From NCBI RefSeq assembly GCF_004342025.1, contig NZ_SLWN01000004.1:310001-374000 (forward strand): 64,000 nucleotides of DNA. The letters run 5' to 3'. Below the pieces are notes generated by a model, which saw only the letters and a program-made list of their open reading frames with translations, was not told where the DNA came from and did no database searches. The stretch is from Kribbella steppae (lineage in GTDB: Bacteria; Actinomycetota; Actinomycetes; Propionibacteriales; Kribbellaceae). Below are positions 17,551-25,645 of the stretch, piece by piece. A program made the position numbers and the translations under genes. The number at the start of each line of letters is the position of its first letter. The first letter of the stretch is position 1.

Positions 17551-18494
17551 TGCTGACGGCAGGAGTCGCCGGCCTCGCGTTGCTCATGCCAACCACCTAC
17601 ACCTACGACGTACCACCTGGCGACTACGACGTGAAGGTTGTCCTAGGCAATATCCAGGAACCTGCCGAGGTACTCGCGGAAGCGCGGCGGCTGATGGTGT
17701 CGAACAGCTCTGATCATGTCCTGCGCTTCACCGTCAACGTCCGTGATCCAGAAGGTCAGCAGAACGGGTTCGGTGGTCCGGGTACGCCCGGCCTCCAGCT
17801 CACCGCTACCGGAGCTGAACGGATCACGGTGACACCGGCGTCGCGTCGTACTCAACGGCTCTTCCTGGCCGGGGACTCCACGGTCACCGATCAGGAGACC
17901 GCGCCGTACACCGGCTGGGGGCAACGACTCCCCCGGCACTTCCGGCAAGGGTTGTCCGTGGTGAACCACTCGGGCTCGGGTGAGAGCTCGGGGTCGTTCC
18001 TGGAGAAGCCGGAGCTGTGGGGTGCGATGCGACCACAGTTGCGGCCGGGTGACGTCGTACTGGTGCAGTTCGGCCACAACGACAAGCAGACGACGGCTGA
18101 GCAGTTCCGGGCCAACCTCATCGAGATCGTCTCCGGTATCCGCACCACCGGGGCGACGCCGGTGCTGGTCACGCCGATCGTCCGCCGCTGGTTCACCGGG
18201 ACCAAGCTCAACTCGACCGGACTGATCGTCAACGGCCTCGGCGTCGATCTACCGGCCGAGATGCGCGCGGTCGCCGCGTCCGAGTGCACGCAGCTGATCG
18301 ACCTCACCGCACGCACACAGGCCGTCGTCGAAGGCCTCGGCCCGGAAGAGGCCGAGGCCCTCTACCTGACCCGGGAGAAGCGCGACGACACCGACACCTC
18401 GGAGTACGGCGCCACAGTCTTCTCCGACTTGGTCGCAACCGACCTGCGCGGGCTTGGCCTGGTCACCAACCGTTACTGGAGGTCTACGGCGTAG
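17547..18494 (+). CDS. SGNH/GDSL hydrolase, rhamnogalacturonan acetylesterase-like, catalytic His replaced
   Basis: 315 aa. An N-terminal beta domain (about 17-105, YTYDVPPGDYDVKVVLGN) precedes an SGNH esterase domain. Block I is AGDSTVTD (Ser111), block III is GHND (176-179). Block V, normally D-x-x-H, reads DDTDTSEYGA, so the catalytic His is Asp283 (GAC, one base from CAC). Family members remove acetyl groups from RG-I galacturonate. Activity is doubtful unless the Asp substitutes functionally. No convincing signal peptide is seen, so it is probably cytosolic. It is the last gene of the operon. Confidence 0.8.
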   Translation: MMLTAGVAGLALLMPTTYTYDVPPGDYDVKVVLGNIQEPAEVLAEARRLMVSNSSDHVLRFTVNVRDPEGQQNGFGGPGTPGLQLTATGAERITVTPASRRTQRLFLAGDSTVTDQETAPYTGWGQRLPRHFRQGLSVVNHSGSGESSGSFLEKPELWGAMRPQLRPGDVVLVQFGHNDKQTTAEQFRANLIEIVSGIRTTGATPVLVTPIVRRWFTGTKLNSTGLIVNGLGVDLPAEMRAVAASECTQLIDLTARTQAVVEGLGPEEAEALYLTREKRDDTDTSEYGATVFSDLVATDLRGLGLVTNRYWRSTA

Positions 18495-18551
18495 TACGCA
18501 GCCGCCGGGGCGGGCGAATCACCCTCTCGGGAGGAGGCTACGTAGCTTTTT
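18495..18551 (+). terminator. Putative terminator of the pectin operon
   Basis: TACGCAGCC (18495-18503) pairs with GGCTACGTA (18536-18544) with one mismatch. A smaller CCTC-TCGG-GAGG stem sits inside the loop, and TTTTT follows at 18547-18551. It begins directly after the acetylesterase stop codon. Confidence 0.5.
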
Positions 18552-18569
18552 GCCTGTCAGGGTCTGATC

Positions 18570-19544
18570 GTGGCCAATCAATCAATGAGGTTCCCTGTTG
18601 GCGCTGGGAAGCGCGCGTGGGTCGCGGTGCTGCTGACCGGCGTGCTGGTCTGGCTGCTGGCGGCCGGAGTGACGGCGATCACCGACGACCTGATCCTGAT
18701 TCCGACCCTGTTCCTGATCGGGAGCTTTCTGGTGCCGGTCACGGTCGTGACCTTCGCGCTGGCTCGTCTGGACGACTGCCGCCTGACCAGCAACGTGGTC
18801 CTCAAAGGTTTCCTCGCGGCCGGGACGATCGGGGTCGTCGTGTCCGCGGTGACGGAGATCTACCTGCTGCCGACCGGGGCCGGGCCGGTCGGGAATGCGC
18901 TCGGGTTCTTCGGCGTCGGCCTGATCGAAGAAGTCTCGAAGGGTGCGGTGCTCGTGGCGGTCGCTTGGCGGGTCGCCGAGCGTACGGTGCACGGAGGAAT
19001 GGTCCTGGGGGCCACGGTCGGCGCCGGCTTCGCCGCCTTCGAGAGCACGGGATACGCGTTCTGGGCGTATGTCCAGCACACCAATGACCACCCCGAGATG
19101 AGCATTCTGCAAACCGAGGTGTCGCGAGCCATGCTCGCCCCCTTCGGCCACCTGACCTGGACCGCGCTGCTCGGTGGTGCGCTGTTCGCAGCTGCCGCGC
19201 CGGCCAGGGGCGGGTTCCGCGTCACTCCGCGGGTGATTTGGACGTTCTTGGGGGTCTCGGCACTCCACGGAGCGTGGGACGCGTCGTACGGCTGGGGCAT
19301 CTGGGTCACCCAGGGAATCACCGGCAACGGATGGATCGCCGACTGGCCGGACGGCACCTACTGGGAGGGTGTCCCGACCCAACGAGAGCAGTGGACCTTC
19401 CAGGGGATGTACGACGGCGCCCTCGTCGTCATCGCCCTCGTCGGTATCCTCTGGGTCGTCCACAGCTGGCGCCACGGCAGACATGCCGCCACCAGCGCAC
19501 CCGCGGCATCCCCACCGGTCAACGCGCCGCCTCGCCAACCATGA
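18570..19544 (+). CDS. PrsW-family intramembrane metalloprotease
   Basis: 324 aa, about eight membrane helices. PrsW motifs are visible: GLIEEVSKGAVL (EExxK-like, around residue 115), GAGFAAFESTGYAFW (FExxxY-like, around 154) and GHLTWTALLGG and LHGAWDASY carrying the conserved His residues. PrsW proteins cleave membrane anti-sigma factors in Bacillus; no such partner is adjacent here. The start is GTG 18570; an ATG five codons in is an alternative. Its 3' end converges with the next gene. Confidence 0.85.
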   Translation: MANQSMRFPVGAGKRAWVAVLLTGVLVWLLAAGVTAITDDLILIPTLFLIGSFLVPVTVVTFALARLDDCRLTSNVVLKGFLAAGTIGVVVSAVTEIYLLPTGAGPVGNALGFFGVGLIEEVSKGAVLVAVAWRVAERTVHGGMVLGATVGAGFAAFESTGYAFWAYVQHTNDHPEMSILQTEVSRAMLAPFGHLTWTALLGGALFAAAAPARGGFRVTPRVIWTFLGVSALHGAWDASYGWGIWVTQGITGNGWIADWPDGTYWEGVPTQREQWTFQGMYDGALVVIALVGILWVVHSWRHGRHAATSAPAASPPVNAPPRQP

Positions 19545-19572
19545 GCGCTGCCGCGATGCCAGGGAACTGCAC

Positions 19573-20247
19573 CTAGCTCGCCACGGCCGGGTGGGCGTCA
19601 GGCGAAGGGAACAGGCTCAGGACAGCACCGATGAAGAAGCACAGGGCGCCGAGCGCAGTGCACCAGTTCGCGGCGGCCAGGTCGAGTATCGTACCGGTGG
19701 ATGGGACGACGAATGAGGCGACGGCCGAGATCCCGAACAGCACGCATCCGAGCAGATTCACGGCGGAGGTCGTCCACGCCCGGTCCATCCGCCCCGGGCG
19801 GAGGCCCGGTCCGGCCGTGACTCGGTAGGCCAGCGCGCCGGACACGAGAAAGCATGCTGAGCCGAACACATCGGGCGTCCAGATCAGCCGGTTCTCCTGC
19901 TGCGTCGACAGGCTTTCCTGCAGGGCGGAGAACGTACTGAGGTTGAACAGCAGAGTGCCGGCGAACTGAATCGCTGCACTCCACCAGGACGGGTCACGAC
20001 CCCAGCGATGCCCGCGCCGGACGGTTCCCTCCCGCAGTTCCATGGCGGCGGCGAGGGTGAAGAAGACGGAGCCGACGAAGAAGACCATGCCGTCGGCCGC
20101 GGCACCCACCAGCTGGACGAACCCGGGGAACGGCCCGATGAAGAAGCAGGCCGACCCGACCGCGAACCCCACGGCGATCGAGCGGTCCCAACCGATCCGG
20201 GTGGCCGGCCTCGGGACGGAAACCAGCGCGTGACCTATCACGTGCAC
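19573..20247 (-). CDS. Predicted multi-pass membrane protein, possibly YrhK-like
   Basis: About 224 aa from GTG 20247 (a second GTG lies two codons in). There are six hydrophobic segments; small-residue/aromatic helices such as GFAVGSACFFIGPFPGFVQL and FFVGSVFFTLAAAMEL recur, suggesting an internally duplicated helix pair. The pattern recalls YrhK-domain membrane proteins, but I cannot confirm the family. No neighbour indicates a function. Confidence 0.6.
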   Translation of the reverse strand: MHVIGHALVSVPRPATRIGWDRSIAVGFAVGSACFFIGPFPGFVQLVGAAADGMVFFVGSVFFTLAAAMELREGTVRRGHRWGRDPSWWSAAIQFAGTLLFNLSTFSALQESLSTQQENRLIWTPDVFGSACFLVSGALAYRVTAGPGLRPGRMDRAWTTSAVNLLGCVLFGISAVASFVVPSTGTILDLAAANWCTALGALCFFIGAVLSLFPSPDAHPAVAS

Positions 20248-20312
20248 ACCACCCCCACGCGCCGACCGTAATGGCAGTCCCCGGCCGCGCTCTTCCCCCG
20301 GTGTGGATGAAC

Positions 20313-21029
20313 TCAGGCCTTGAGGAGGGCTTCGGCCAGTTCGGCCGGGCGGGTGAAGCACGCCTCGTGGCTGCCCGGTACCGGCACGGGAGCTACTCCG
20401 AGCCGGTCGGCGAAACGGCCCCAGCCGAACTCGCCGGGCGGCAGCGCGACATCGTCCTCACCCAGCAGGAAGGCAACCGGTACGCCGAGGGTCTCGCGAT
20501 CCAGCGGTACGACGGTCTCGGTGAAGTACTGCATCGGCTGCGGCACGAGCAGGCCGTGCGCCATCCGCTGCACGTCCTCCGACGCGTCCGGCATGAACGC
20601 GGCCTGCCACACCTCGAAGGGCATCGCGACCGAGTTGTTCCCCGACGCCTGCGCTTGCCCGTCGAACAACGCCTGGTAGTTCGGCGGCACCTCGTCGTAC
20701 AGGCTCCTGCCCTCGGCCGGCACGAACGCGCTCCAGAACACCAGCTTGCGCAACCGCGCCGCGAGCCGCGGCGCCGCGCCGGTGATCACGTAACCACCCC
20801 AGCTGTGCCCGACCAGCGTGACGTCCCGCAGATCCTCGCCCTCGACGAGATCGACGACCGAGTCGACGACATCGGTCAGCGTGTACGGCGTGGGGTCCGC
20901 ACCGTCCCGCAGTCCGGGCAGGGTCGGAGTCAGTACCCGATGACCCGCGGCTCGGAGCTGCTCGGCGACGGGCCGCCAGGCCCACCCGCCATGCCAGGCA
21001 CCGGTGATGAGGACAAACGTTCCAGCCAT
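20313..21029 (-). CDS. Alpha/beta hydrolase (esterase type)
   Basis: 238 aa. The oxyanion region LITGAWHGGWAW (about 7-18) and the nucleophile elbow GHSWGG (around 75-80) are typical of the small salicylate/methyl-jasmonate esterase-like AB-hydrolase group. The acid is probably in LLGEDDVALP and the His in GSHEACF near the C terminus. Start ATG 21029 is preceded by AAGGAG. The substrate is unknown. Confidence 0.85.
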   Translation of the reverse strand: MAGTFVLITGAWHGGWAWRPVAEQLRAAGHRVLTPTLPGLRDGADPTPYTLTDVVDSVVDLVEGEDLRDVTLVGHSWGGYVITGAAPRLAARLRKLVFWSAFVPAEGRSLYDEVPPNYQALFDGQAQASGNNSVAMPFEVWQAAFMPDASEDVQRMAHGLLVPQPMQYFTETVVPLDRETLGVPVAFLLGEDDVALPPGEFGWGRFADRLGVAPVPVPGSHEACFTRPAELAEALLKA

Positions 21030-21087
21030 GGCGCACTCCTTCGCGGGGCCCGAGATGCCACGAATCGTGCCACTAGCTCCGACGCCC

Positions 21088-21101
21088 GTCAATAATTTGA
21101 C
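21088..21101. promoter_or_regulatory. Inverted repeat upstream of the hydrolase gene
   Basis: GTCAATAATTTGAC has perfect 5-bp arms around TAAT in an AT-rich patch unusual for this DNA. It sits 59 bp upstream of the hydrolase start. It could be an operator; no cognate regulator gene is adjacent. Confidence 0.35.
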
Positions 21102-21223
21102 ACGCTTTATCGAAGACCGGACGCTCGCATCCTGTGCCTCGGCCTCGGGGAGTCCGGCCAGGACATCGCGTGGCTCGACGCAGGCACCGCGCGGCTGATC
21201 CAGCTGGATCAGCCGGGGGTGAC

Positions 21224-21988
21224 TCAGGCGTTGGCGGCTTCCATGATCTCGTCGCTCACGTCGAAGTTGGCGTAGACGTTCTGGACGTCGTCGCTGTCCT
21301 CGAGTGCGTCGATCAGCCGGAAGATCTTGCTGGCGCCGTCCGCGTCCAGCTCGACCGTCATCGACGGGACGAACTGCACCTCGGCCGACTCGTAGTCGAT
21401 CCCGGCGTCCTGCAGTGCGGTCCGGGCCACGACCACGTCGGTGGCCTCGGTGATGACCTCCCAGGACTCACCGAGATCGTTCACCTCGTCGGCACCGGCC
21501 TCGAGCACGGCCTCCATCACGTCGTCCTCGGACAGCGACTTCCCGTCCTGCTCCTTGACCAGCACGATGACGCCCTTGCGGTTGAACATGTAGGCGACCG
21601 AGTTCGGGTCGGCCAGTGAACCGCCGTTACGGGTCATCGCCGTCCGCACGTCGGCTGCCGCCCGGTTGCGGTTGTCGGTCAGGCACTCGACCAGCATCGC
21701 GACACCGTTCGGGCCGTAGCCCTCGTACATGATCGTCTGGTACTCGGCGCCACCGGCTTCGGCGCCGGAGCCACGCTTGACCGCGCGGTCGATGTTGTCG
21801 TTCGGGACCGACGACTTCTTCGCCTTCTGGATGGCGTCGTACAGGGTCGGGTTCCCGCCAGGGTCGCCACCGCCCATCCGGGCGGCCACCTCGATGTTCT
21901 TGATCAGCTTCGCGAAGAGCTTGCCGCGCCTCGCGTCGATGACGGCCTTCTTGTGCTTCGTGGTGGCCCACTTGGAGTGGCCTGACAT
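21224..21988 (-). CDS. yebC: YebC/TACO1 family DNA-binding or translation-associated protein
   Basis: 254 aa, full length. The family signature [22 protein letters not shown] is at the N terminus, followed by [18 protein letters not shown], and domains II/III follow ([22 protein letters not shown]). YebC proteins have been described as transcription regulators and, more recently, as helpers of ribosomes at polyproline stretches. It is downstream of pdxT, the usual actinobacterial order. The gene that normally follows, ruvC, is at the left edge of the window. Confidence 0.95.
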   Translation of the reverse strand: MSGHSKWATTKHKKAVIDARRGKLFAKLIKNIEVAARMGGGDPGGNPTLYDAIQKAKKSSVPNDNIDRAVKRGSGAEAGGAEYQTIMYEGYGPNGVAMLVECLTDNRNRAAADVRTAMTRNGGSLADPNSVAYMFNRKGVIVLVKEQDGKSLSEDDVMEAVLEAGADEVNDLGESWEVITEATDVVVARTALQDAGIDYESAEVQFVPSMTVELDADGASKIFRLIDALEDSDDVQNVYANFDVSDEIMEAANA

Positions 21989-22021
21989 GGCGAAACCAAC
22001 CCTTCTACCGCTTCCAGCGTC

Positions 22022-22615
22022 TCAGAGTTCGCGCACCAGCTCAGCGAAGTAGCCGTGCAGCCTGGCGTCCCTGGTCATCTCCGGATGGAACGACGTGGCC
22101 AGCAGCCGATCGTGGCGAACCGCGACGATCCTACCCGCGGCCGGGCCCGAGCTCACCGTCGAGAGTACCTCGACGTCCCGGCCGACCCGCTCCACCCACG
22201 GTGCCCGGATGAACACGGCGTGGTACGGCGTGTCGAACGCGGCGAAATCCAGGTCGGCCTCGAACGAGTCCACCTGCCGCCCGAACGCGTTCCGCCGTAC
22301 CGTCACATCCAGTCCGCCGAGGGTCTCCTGGCCGTCGATCCCGCCGGTGATCTCGTTCGCCAGCATGATCATCCCGGCGCAGGTGCCGAACACCGGCATC
22401 CCGTCCGCGATCCGCTTCTGCAGCGGCTCGAACAGCTCGAACGCGCGGGCCAGCTTGTCCATCGTGGTCGACTCGCCACCCGGCAGCACCAGCGCGTCCA
22501 CCTGCTCGAGCTCAGCAGGCCGCCGTACCGGCCGGGCCTCGACGCCGACCTGGTTCAGCATGGCCACGTGCTCACGCACGTTGCCCTGCAATGCGAACAC
22601 ACCGATCACGGTCAC
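22022..22615 (-). CDS. pdxT: Pyridoxal 5'-phosphate synthase glutaminase subunit PdxT
   Basis: 197 aa. PdxT hydrolyses glutamine and passes ammonia to PdxS for direct PLP synthesis. The class-I glutaminase nucleophile is in GTCAGM, the His/Glu pair is in SFHPEM, and [10 protein letters not shown] is the PdxT signature. The start overlaps the stop of the upstream gene by 4 bp. Confidence 0.95.
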   Translation of the reverse strand: MTVIGVFALQGNVREHVAMLNQVGVEARPVRRPAELEQVDALVLPGGESTTMDKLARAFELFEPLQKRIADGMPVFGTCAGMIMLANEITGGIDGQETLGGLDVTVRRNAFGRQVDSFEADLDFAAFDTPYHAVFIRAPWVERVGRDVEVLSTVSSGPAAGRIVAVRHDRLLATSFHPEMTRDARLHGYFAELVREL

Positions 22616-23184
22616 AAGGTCACCCTTCGCTGCCAGTCGAGCGTTACCTCGATCCGGCCTTCGTCGAAAACGGCTGGGAGGTCGTTGTCGTTGAGGAGCG
22701 CGAGTACGTCGTCCAGCAACGGCTCACCCGGAGCGACGTTGGCGGTGTCGGGATGCCAAAGCTTGAGCTCGAGCATCCCGAAGTCCACGGCGTGCCAGAC
22801 GTCGGTGTCGGTGAAGAACACCAGGCCCTTCGGATCCGCGGCAGCCACGAGCGCCTTCTTGGCCGCGTGGTGGTCCGACGTGTAGCGGACCACCACCACT
22901 CCCCGCTTCTCGAGCTCGTCCAGTACGGCGTCCAACCGGTCGGGATCCGTGGTCGCCGGCCACGCCTTGGCGTCCGCGTCGAGGTCGATCACCGCTTCAC
23001 CGATCAGCAGCGGCACCAGGGCGGTCGCTTCGATCGACGGCGCATCCTCCTGGACGGCCTCGGTCAACGCAGCCGTGATGGCGGCATGATCGGCGTACCC
23101 GGACCGCACCAGGACGCGGGCCAGACCCCGCAGCTCCCGGGCGGTCCGCTCGTCCACCGCCAGCAGACCTTCCGGCGTCGTCAC
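22612..23184 (-). CDS. Uncharacterised protein between pdxS and pdxT
   Basis: 190 aa from a GTG that overlaps the pdxS stop; its own stop overlaps the pdxT start. It has an N-terminal helical part ([19 protein letters not shown]), a middle [14 protein letters not shown], and a hydrophobic core strand [14 protein letters not shown]; no signal peptide or membrane helix. I do not recognise the family with confidence; it loosely resembles large actinobacterial DUF proteins of unknown role. Translational coupling on both sides suggests stoichiometric production with the PLP synthase. Confidence 0.8.
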   Translation of the reverse strand: MTTPEGLLAVDERTARELRGLARVLVRSGYADHAAITAALTEAVQEDAPSIEATALVPLLIGEAVIDLDADAKAWPATTDPDRLDAVLDELEKRGVVVVRYTSDHHAAKKALVAAADPKGLVFFTDTDVWHAVDFGMLELKLWHPDTANVAPGEPLLDDVLALLNDNDLPAVFDEGRIEVTLDWQRRVTL

Positions 23185-24104
23185 CAGCCGCGCTCGGCGA
23201 GACGGTGCGGCTGCGGGATCTCGTCGACGTTGATGCCGACCATCGCCTCACCCAGGCCGCGGGACACCTTGGCGAGCACGTCCGGGTCGTCGTAGAAGGT
23301 GGTCGCCTTGACGATCGCCTCGGCGCGCTGGGCCGGGTTGCCCGACTTGAAGATGCCGGAGCCGACGAACACACCCTCGGCGCCGAGCTGCATCATCATC
23401 GCGGCGTCGGCCGGGGTGGCGATACCGCCGGCGGTGAACAGCACGACCGGGAGCTTGCCCGCCTGCGCGACCTCCTTGACCAGCTCGTACGGCGCCTGCA
23501 GCTCCTTGGCCGCGACGTACAGCTCGTCCTCGGGGAGGCCCTGCAGCTTGCGGATCTCCTGCCGGATCTGGCGCATGTGGGTGGTCGCGTTGGAGACGTC
23601 ACCGGTGCCGGCCTCGCCCTTGGAGCGGATCATCGCCGCACCCTCGGTGATCCGGCGCAGCGCCTCGCCCAGGTTGGTCGCACCACACACGAATGGCACG
23701 GTGAACTGCCACTTGTCGATGTGGTTGGCGTAGTCGGCCGGGGTGAGCACCTCGGACTCGTCGATGTAGTCGACCCCGAGGCTCTGCAGCACCTGCGCCT
23801 CGACGAAGTGACCGATCCGGGCCTTGGCCATCACCGGGATCGAGACGGTGCTGATGATGCCGTCGATCATGTCCGGGTCGCTCATCCGGGAGACGCCGCC
23901 CTGCGCACGGATGTCGGCCGGGACCCGCTCCAGCGCCATCACCGCGACGGCACCGGCGTCCTCGGCGATCTTGGCCTGCTCAGGGGTGACCACGTCCATG
24001 ATCACGCCGCCCTTGAGCATCTCGGCCATACCGCGCTTGACCTTCGCGGTGCCGGTCTGAGGGCCGGTCTGAGGGCCGGTCTGGGGGGTCTGGTTCTCGC
24101 TCAC
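23181..24104 (-). CDS. pdxS: Pyridoxal 5'-phosphate synthase lyase subunit PdxS
   Basis: 307 aa (beta/alpha)8-barrel that condenses ribose 5-phosphate, glyceraldehyde 3-phosphate and ammonia to PLP. Landmarks are [16 protein letters not shown], the first lysine in VMAKARIGH, and the second in [10 protein letters not shown]. The N terminus has a short extension with PQTG repeated three times, coded by a 12-bp direct repeat at about 24048-24083. Probable dodecamer with PdxT. Confidence 0.96.
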   Translation of the reverse strand: MSENQTPQTGPQTGPQTGTAKVKRGMAEMLKGGVIMDVVTPEQAKIAEDAGAVAVMALERVPADIRAQGGVSRMSDPDMIDGIISTVSIPVMAKARIGHFVEAQVLQSLGVDYIDESEVLTPADYANHIDKWQFTVPFVCGATNLGEALRRITEGAAMIRSKGEAGTGDVSNATTHMRQIRQEIRKLQGLPEDELYVAAKELQAPYELVKEVAQAGKLPVVLFTAGGIATPADAAMMMQLGAEGVFVGSGIFKSGNPAQRAEAIVKATTFYDDPDVLAKVSRGLGEAMVGINVDEIPQPHRLAERGW

Positions 24105-24161
24105 TACATCCTCCTGGTCGTGGGGCTCAGTTCCAGGTTAGGGGGCAGGAGGCACCAATCT

Positions 24162-24189
24162 TCAGTCCACCTCAGATCAAGTGGACTGA
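24162..24189. promoter_or_regulatory. Inverted PdxR-like boxes upstream of pdxS
   Basis: TCAGTCCAC (24162-24170) and GTGGACTGA (24181-24189) form a perfect 9-bp inverted repeat with a 10-bp gap, 58 bp upstream of the pdxS start and overlapping the 3' end of the MocR gene. The arm resembles the AAAGTGGWCTA-type site reported for PdxR in Corynebacterium. It could also form an RNA hairpin ending the MocR transcript. Confidence 0.5.
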
Positions 24190-25532
24190 GTGATGGCCTC
24201 CGACAGCCGGGCGACGACCAGCCTGAGCGTGGCCGGCGGTGCGGTGAACGGGATCCTGATGTGCCGGCGGTCCGTCCCGTCCGGTGTGAACAGGTCCCCG
24301 GCACCCAGCAGCAGCCCGTGTTCACGGGCCTTCTCCAGCACTCGCCGCGACCTGGTCTCCGTCAACTCCAGCCACAACGTCATGCCACCTGTCGGCGTGG
24401 GCCACGCCACACCGTCGAGTGTCTTGAGTCCAGTCTCCAGGGCGGCCAGGTTGGCCCGCAGCCGGGTCCGGCGCCGACCGATCACCCGGTCGAGGCGGCC
24501 GAGGATCGCCTGTGCGAGGAGGTCGTCCAACGCGCTGGGCGACGCCACACTGAGCTGTGCGGCGGTGTTGATGCGTCTCCTGAGCTGTTTGCCGGTGCGA
24601 ACCCAGCCGACGCGCAGTCCACCCCACACCGTCTTCGAGAGTGACCCAACACTCACAGTCCGCGGGTAGCGACTCAGTGGCTCGGCCTGCTCGCCACTGG
24701 CCAGCCAGAGTGGCCTCATGGTCTCGTCACTGATCAGAGCAGCGCCGTACCTGCGAGCGATCTCTACCACCGCCGTACGACGGTCAGCCGGGAGGCTGAG
24801 ACCGGTGGGGTTGTGGTTGTCCGCCTGGAGGTAGATGACCTTGGGGCGGTGCCGTCTGCAGAGGTGCGTGAGTTGGTCCGTGTCCCACACACCGGCAGGC
24901 CAGCCGGCCACGTCCAGGCGGTGTTTGCGGAGTAGGTCGAAAGCAGCCGGGTACGTCGGAGTCTCGGTGATCGCTACACCCGGTCCTAGGTCCAGACCGG
25001 CCAGTGCGGCGTTGAGGCCTGCTGCGGCTCCCACGGTCAGGGTGAGCTGGTCCGGCTCGGTCGGTACGCCTTCTGTGGTGAGTCGCTCGGCTAGCGCCGT
25101 ACGGAGGTCCAATGAACCGCCGGGCGGTGGTCCGTCGCCACCCATGGCCTGCGGCAGGCTGTCCTCGACGATCTGCGCGGCCACCTCGGCCACGTCGTGC
25201 GGCGCAGCGGTCGTCGCGAACCGCAGGTCCAGCAGCGGCTGGTCCCCCGCTGTCACGGTCGACGCCGGCGCGATCGGGTCCAGCAGCCGGTCGAGCGGTC
25301 GCACGACTGTCCCGGAACCGCGTTTGGTCTCCAGTACGCCGTCCGCCCGCAAGTGATCCAACGCCCGTACGACGGTCACCCGACTGAGCCCGAGCCGCTC
25401 CGCCAACACCCGCTCCGACGGCAACCGCGAACCGATCGACAGGTCGCCACGCTCGATCCGCCGCAGCACGAGCGCCTCGACCTGCTCGGTCTTGGTCCCG
25501 TCCACCGGATCGAGATCACCCTCGCGCCACAT
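24177..25532 (-). CDS. MocR/PdxR-like GntR regulator with aminotransferase-fold domain
   Basis: 451 aa from ATG 25532. The GntR winged helix (residues about 10-75, SRLPSERVLAERLGLSRVTVVRALDHLRADG) is joined to a fold-type-I PLP domain; the Schiff-base lysine is in VSVGSLSKTVWGG. Such proteins sense PLP and control pdxST. Its position just upstream of pdxS in the same direction supports the name PdxR. A degenerate box (AGTCCAG, 25534-25540) right at its own start suggests autoregulation. Confidence 0.85.
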   Translation of the reverse strand: MWREGDLDPVDGTKTEQVEALVLRRIERGDLSIGSRLPSERVLAERLGLSRVTVVRALDHLRADGVLETKRGSGTVVRPLDRLLDPIAPASTVTAGDQPLLDLRFATTAAPHDVAEVAAQIVEDSLPQAMGGDGPPPGGSLDLRTALAERLTTEGVPTEPDQLTLTVGAAAGLNAALAGLDLGPGVAITETPTYPAAFDLLRKHRLDVAGWPAGVWDTDQLTHLCRRHRPKVIYLQADNHNPTGLSLPADRRTAVVEIARRYGAALISDETMRPLWLASGEQAEPLSRYPRTVSVGSLSKTVWGGLRVGWVRTGKQLRRRINTAAQLSVASPSALDDLLAQAILGRLDRVIGRRRTRLRANLAALETGLKTLDGVAWPTPTGGMTLWLELTETRSRRVLEKAREHGLLLGAGDLFTPDGTDRRHIRIPFTAPPATLRLVVARLSEAITQST

Positions 25533-25645
25533 AAGTCCAGTCTGACACAACTGGCCTGACACCCAGGGCGCATGAGGTCACTCTCACGACTCCAGGAGGT
25601 GCTGTGCGCGGTGGGACTGTCGGTGGTGGGTGTGAAGATCTAGGC

